Position numbers and translations under genes: made by a program | Shown here: piece by piece, positions 55,221-60,000 of the stretch | Numbering within the stretch: the first letter of the stretch is position 1 | Layout: every line of letters starts with the position of its first letter | Assembly: GCA_009746045.1 (NCBI GenBank) | Contig: RPFO01000500.1 | Span: 250,199-310,198 of the forward strand | Length of the DNA: 60,000 nt | Reading direction: 5' to 3' | From: Mesostigma viride | Lineage: Eukaryota > Streptophyta > Mesostigmatophyceae > Mesostigmatales > Mesostigmataceae | The notes under the pieces: model-generated | What the model saw: the letters and a program-made list of their open reading frames with translations, nothing else | Told to the model about the DNA's origin: nothing | The model's database searches: none

Positions 55221-55982
55221 TTGGAGTATATATATCCTTCTTCGGCGTACCTTCGTGCTCTTCCCATGGCCCCCCCATTCGCCTTGGCTCCCAGCCACTA
55301 CTCGGTGGCGCTCCGGCACCAGCTATTTGCCCCGCAGCCTCTTGTTCCGGCCGGGCGGCCTTGTGGTAGCTGTGGGCAGCCGCTGGATCCCACGGGGACT
55401 CACTACCTTGCCTGCATGGGGGGCCAACAGAATCAGAATTGGTATTTGTATTTGCACACTGTCCTCCTGACGGTGGTGCTCGCCATGATTCGGTCGGTTT
55501 TCCCCCACGCGAACATCCGGTCCGAGGATGCGGATGGCGCTGCCTTCTATTCCCCCAACCACCGGCCTGACATCGTGGTGCTGGACTTTGAGGGGGGTGG
55601 CCGGCATCTGCTTATTGACGTTTCGGTGGCGCGGCCCTTGGCTCTTAGCCACGTGGCTGGGGCCTCCCTCACGGCAGGTTACACGGCGGACCGGGCGGAG
55701 CGGGCCAAGCTCCTGGCCTACGGCGACGTCGGGCACCATCGTGTGGTGCCCTTTGTCCTGGAGGAGTTTGGGGCCATGGGGCCCCTGACCTCCGCCTTCT
55801 TCAAGGAGTGTTGCCGGCTCCGGGAGGACCGGCTGGACCTGGAGGGCCAGCGGGCCCCATGGTCGGCGCGGACCTGGACGTCATATTGGCGTCAGCGCTT
55901 GTCGGTGGCGCTGACTCGGGCCATGGCTGACATCATGCTCCGCCGTACGCGGGCTGATTTTGCGGTGCAGCAGGGCTATTAG
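55221..55982 (+). CDS. C-terminal part of a non-LTR retrotransposon: zinc finger and PD-(D/E)XK-like endonuclease
   Basis: This open frame of 253 codons ends at TAG 55980-55982; the element-derived sequence probably starts near 55266 (MAPPFALAPSH). It contains a zinc-binding pattern C-x2-C-x9-H-x3-C (CGSCGQPLDPTGTHYLAC). About 80 residues later comes RPDIVVLDFEGGG then HLLIDVSVARPL, the arrangement of the restriction-enzyme-like endonuclease domain found after the RT in several non-LTR retrotransposon clades. It would nick the target DNA. No RT is present upstream, so this is a 5'-truncated copy or a captured domain, although the frame is intact over 750 bp. Host use cannot be judged from the sequence. 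Confidence 0.65.
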   Translation: MEYIYPSSAYLRALPMAPPFALAPSHYSVALRHQLFAPQPLVPAGRPCGSCGQPLDPTGTHYLACMGGQQNQNWYLYLHTVLLTVVLAMIRSVFPHANIRSEDADGAAFYSPNHRPDIVVLDFEGGGRHLLIDVSVARPLALSHVAGASLTAGYTADRAERAKLLAYGDVGHHRVVPFVLEEFGAMGPLTSAFFKECCRLREDRLDLEGQRAPWSARTWTSYWRQRLSVALTRAMADIMLRRTRADFAVQQGY

Positions 55983-56091
55983 GTTCCTCCCGTTAGGCGT
56001 TTCCATTGGTCTTATCGTAGTATAGAGCTTTGACATGGCTCTGTATATAGGTTTATAGCTGGGCGTTTGCTTTGGTTTGAGTGATTTCACT

Positions 56092-56325
56092 CTGTTGTAA
56101 GTAATTATATTTTTAATATATATATCCTTCTCATATATATCATTCTCAATGAATATATATCCTTCTGTAATAATATATATCCTTGGATGTCTGTGTCAGA
56201 TTACTATTAATTCCTTCAGGGTTCTTCTTCTTTTCGGGTTTTTCTTATGTTGCATGCCAACCTCACCTCCGTAATTTATCCTTCTCAATGAATATATATC
56301 GTTCACGTGTACACGTGGTAGTTGT
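56092..56325 (+). repeat. Right AT-rich direct repeat region with (TA)n and ATATATCCTTCT copies
   Basis: It holds the right-hand copies of the sequences at 55118-55200 plus several ATATATATCCTTCT units (56115-56190, 56280-56300). Confidence 0.7.
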
Positions 56326-56834
56326 CGGTTGGTACAGGTGAGATACGTATGCTTTGTGCAAGTGGTTTGTGCATGTCGCTTGACCCTTCACTTGAGGTAG
56401 CCATGGATCTTTCGTTGCATGGGTTGACGTGTCGCAATATTGCTGCTTGCACTATATGCTGAACATCGTCCAATATTTCTGTAAAAAATGGATAATATCT
56501 GACTTTGGGAGTCTTACGTTGTTAAGCCGTACTGTATCATATAATTTATTGACTTTTGCAGAATGCGGTTGCACATGTTCCTCGGGATAGATGTCTGTAT
56601 TATGCCCCCTAGCGTGCACCTAGCCCGTCACGTTTCCGGCAACAAGCGGCCAAACTGTGTGGCAGGTGCATGGGCCCAGACAAGTGTAATTAACTCATTA
56701 ATGATATCAAGAAGTCGGCCATCATTTGAATCCTAGGTCATTCTGAGCTAGTTTGCACAATATACCAAGTTCACAGCTCACGCACGCCCCCCATCATGCC
56801 TGGTACAACATGGCGTGAGGGGGCACACAACTTT
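56326..56834. other. AT-rich intergenic, no gene seen
   Basis: No ORF or repeat with support was found. Confidence 0.5.
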
Positions 56835-58350
56835 GATTAATAGACACGTGACTGCGTCACGTGAGCATAAGCCCTCAGCTGAGTGATATAGTGGGAGGGT
56901 AACATGGGATGGAATGGATGGTGTAAGAGCCTATCTAGGTCCTAGTTACAGGGTTGTGGGCACGCACCGCGGCCCGAATCGCTATGAATGCCATACGCGG
57001 TCACACGCGGAGCCCCCACAGACTTGGGGGTTGTCTCCTTCATCACTAGCTGCTTGCCATCTAGCCTTGCGTACCATCTGCCTCCATATATTACAGACAA
57101 ACCAGGAGGCTGCCCGGGTGTGAGCCTGTCACGTCTAGTGTAGCACATGTCCATGCCGAGTCTATCACGAAAATTAGTCCACGGAGTGGCGGCCCTGCGC
57201 GCGCGCGGCCTGGGGCACGCCAGGTGAGGACATATCGCCCAGTTTGTGCGGGCTTGGTGCCAGCTAGTCTATCTGATGTGTCTACCTGATCTGTGCGGGC
57301 CAGGTGCCCGGCTAGGCCCAGGCGCCTGTGCCTAATAGTGTGGGAAACATAGGGCAAATCAGCGTACAAATCCTCCTTACTAATGTGCAAACCAAAGGGG
57401 ATGTTTCAGGGCCTTGCACAGCATCTAGGGGACGTTGCCGTCGAGTCGTTGCTCCGGGCGGCCAGCTCCTGCGTCAGCGTCCAGGCCTCGGCGCCGTATA
57501 TAGGTCAGGATCGTCAGAATGACAACCTTGAAGAGGCCGGGTCACGCTCATTGACGATCCGGGGTATAGGGCGGGGTTGCTCCACCAGCGGCCGGGTGGT
57601 CATGGAGTTGCGCCCACGCCATGCCGATCCGTGTCGTCAGGTCGTCCTAGCTCGCAGTGGGGAAGCTTAACTGCCGAGCAGCTTGAAGCGGCCTGAAGTA
57701 GGGTAGGGGACCTCGGTGTCGTCTAAGAGGCGGAATGTGGGTGGGGGCCCTGCCATGCCGAGGGCCAGGGCCTCCGTTTTGGGGCTGATTTCTAGACCAA
57801 CCGCCCGACCCTCGAGCGCCAGGCAGTCCAGCCAAAGTTGGGCAGACTCCGGCTTCTCGATGAGCGTGATGTCGTCGGCATAAATGAGGTCAGCTAGTAC
57901 GTAAATTCTGCTTGTTAGTCGGCCCCCCTTCCCCAAGCTCGTTCGTGATCGCTAGGCCAGGGGTGCCCGCGGCCTGCGATGCTATAGCAAACGAGCACAT
58001 GCCTGGCGCATAACATCCAAAAAAATAAATTAAATTATAACATGACTCCGTTGGGAGATCATGCATAACATAATCCACTACCATAATAAACAGGTACGGC
58101 GACAGGACGCAACCCTGCCAGACGCCGGTCTGCAGTAGGCATGGCGGGGTAAAGCCGTGTTCAGTGCGCACCGAAGTGGTTGACCCCTCATATACAGTGT
58201 GCGGATGACGGTAATCATCCGGGGGCACACGAGGGGGCACACAAGCACCATCATAAACTGCCCCCTGCAAAAATGGGCATGCAAAACCACGCTTACACAA
58301 ATGTACAAGGTAGTTGAAGAAAGCAGTCACCATGCAAACTTGCGGCAAAC
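56835..58350 (-). pseudogene. RTE-like LINE, longest copy with RT catalytic motif (copy 4)
   Basis: On the minus strand the pieces follow in order. An RT motif GVWQGCVLSPYLF lies near 58080-58130. The catalytic LADLIYADDITLIE has YADD codons at 57882-57871. Next come PTSGRFKLLGS (57667 region), HISKEDLYADLPYVSH and RHRRLGLAGHLART (57390-57270), then the 3' UTR-like end at 56835-57090 with CACGTGACTGCGTCACGTG. Coding is broken by several indels. It matches copy 2 closely across 56850-57740. A non-matching block of about 130 bp near 57920-58060 seems inserted. Confidence 0.8.
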
Positions 58351-59059
58351 CATTCAGTGCAGGCCAAGTGGGCCCAGGTCATAGAAGATAACCGAACCCC
58401 CTCCCGTGGGGATCAAAGCGCCCGCGTGTTTGCAAACGCGGGAAGCCGGCATATATGCTAGACAAGAAACCTAGGGTATCTAGAGGACACAATAGATATA
58501 GAGTACGTTCCAAGCTTGTTGATGTAGATAGTTTAGACCGGTAGAATTGCACATGTGTACCCATCCATCCATCCATATCGGGGTTAGTTAATGCTCCGTG
58601 ACTCCCCAACGGGAGCACGAGTTTAGTTTATTAATTTATTTATTTCAGGGCATGAGATTTGATCATTTTAGGGAGCTAGCCGGTCATTCATAGCTTGCGG
58701 CACGCAGTCACAATGATTCCAAAAACATAATATAAACAGCACTAGCTCACCTTCAAGGGCGTAAACAATGTTGTTGACCTCCAGAAAGCTCCGTCACTCT
58801 GTTCAGCATGCTGTCATCGATTCATCTACTTATTACACATTAAGTAAGACAACCTGGATTGATTCCTGGATGATCATCATCGTAATTAAATGCCGTGACC
58901 AGTAAAATCCGAATGAAATCGCTTCGAGGAAATCGCTCTAGCCTGCAACCTATAGTAGTGAGTTTCCCGCCATTTTGATCTTCGTCGACTTCATCAAGGC
59001 TTTTGATTCTCAAGTCCGTCCTCTGGATTTTATTTAATGGGCTGTCCTTGCTCGCGCTG
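58351..59059. other. Intergenic, no gene seen
   Basis: Low coding potential. It includes a short CCAT repeat at 58561-58576 and AT-rich tracts. A LINE-related RT start motif (FVDFIKAF-like) may be present near 58980-59010 but is too degraded to call. Confidence 0.4.
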
Positions 59060-59540
59060 GCACGTCCCTACTCCCCTGATTACCGTCATCCGCAATGATG
59101 CTGTATGAGGGGTCGACCACTTCGGTGCGCACTCAGAGTCAGTCAACACGGCTTTACCCCGCTATACTCGGCATGGACATCACTAGCTACCCTAAACGTG
59201 ACGGGCTCACACCCGGGGCAGCCTCCCAGTTTGTCTGTAATATGGAGGAGGCAGGTAGTACGCAACATGATAGATGGCAAGTGGCCGGGTGATGATCATG
59301 AAGGAATTCACCTCCAACTGAGTCTGTCGGTGGGGCCTCATCCGCGTGAGACCACGTATGGCATTGACTGACTTTAGCGATTCGCCGGGCCGTGGTGCCC
59401 GTGCACCCACCCTAAACTTGGCCCTAGATATGAGCGGCTAACATCATCTGATCAGTTCCATCGGACCATGTTCCCCTCCCACTGACGGAGTGCAAAAGGT
59501 CTCATGCTCACGTGACGCAGTCACGTGTCTACTAATTAAT
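59060..59540 (+). mobile_element. Internally deleted LINE copy in plus orientation (copy 5)
   Basis: It reads YEGSTTSVRT (also at 58200 on the minus strand in copy 4), then jumps to GMDI.SY..RDGLTPG and DRWQV, the C-terminal end. It finishes with the palindromic GTGACGCAGTCACGTGTCTA and an AATTAAT tail at 59532-59541. The central RT part is deleted. Confidence 0.7.
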
Positions 59541-59738
59541 CCGAATGAATGACGCAGATCGAACGGCCGGGGAGGAGATCAGTACGTACACTAGCTAGTC
59601 ATTCGGCACACACCGACTCAGGCACCACTTTTACATATAGTACTAGACGGACGGACCCCGCCACTTGTAAAGTGTATGGGTAAAGTATGTACAGTGTGCC
59701 ACTACAGATTCTCTGCTGCCCATGCGGCGTGGGACACA

Positions 59739-60000
<262 letters not shown>

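Overview
The window looks like nuclear DNA of a high-GC microbial eukaryote, most likely a chlorophyte green alga. The genes are split by many GT-AG introns, coding exons are strongly GC-biased, a plant/algal-type TKL kinase is present, and the transposons are of kinds common in green algae (a tyrosine-recombinase retrotransposon with split direct repeats and RTE-like LINE fragments). The species cannot be named from the sequence. All exon models below were built by eye from reading frame, splice consensus and intron phase. No alignment or search was run.

Four host genes can be read. (1) A minus-strand gene with 17 proposed exons between about 36177 and 1145 encodes an unrecognised coiled-coil protein of about 777 residues. 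Its introns hold most of the left half of the window. (2) A plus-strand TKL-type protein kinase (37829-42150, five exons, 497 residues) has a large Ser/Thr-rich activation-loop insert and a C-terminal CaaX box. (3) A minus-strand gene for mitochondrial ribosomal protein mL43 (44710-45885, three exons) has one apparent 1-nt frameshift. (4) A plus-strand RCC1-repeat protein (46710-53708, eight exons, about 558 residues). The coiled-coil and kinase genes are divergent, kinase and mL43 converge on a LINE-rich gap, and mL43 and RCC1 are divergent across about 0.8 kb.

The left part is dominated by repeats inside introns of gene 1. A 5.4-kb DIRS-order retrotransposon (1489-6902) has the A1-body-B1-A2-B2 split-repeat layout of PAT/Kangaroo/Ngaro-like elements. 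Its pol region reads reverse transcriptase, RNase H and tyrosine recombinase, with a 2A-like ribosome-skipping motif between the last two. A 9-bp minisatellite array of about 16 kb (14704-30628) fills one intron. It is stop-free in long stretches of every frame, which explains the giant ORFs there, and it places a run of four G every 9 nt on the strand transcribed by the host gene. Further minisatellites with units of 6 to 57 bp lie in other introns.

The right part holds decayed transposons: at least five copies or fragments of one RTE-like LINE family (42535-44000, 56835-58350, 59060-59540), an ORF with a zinc finger plus PD-(D/E)XK-like endonuclease domain (55221-55982) between AT-rich direct repeats, a possible poly(A)-tailed SINE (54526-54870), and a CAA microsatellite running off the end of the window.
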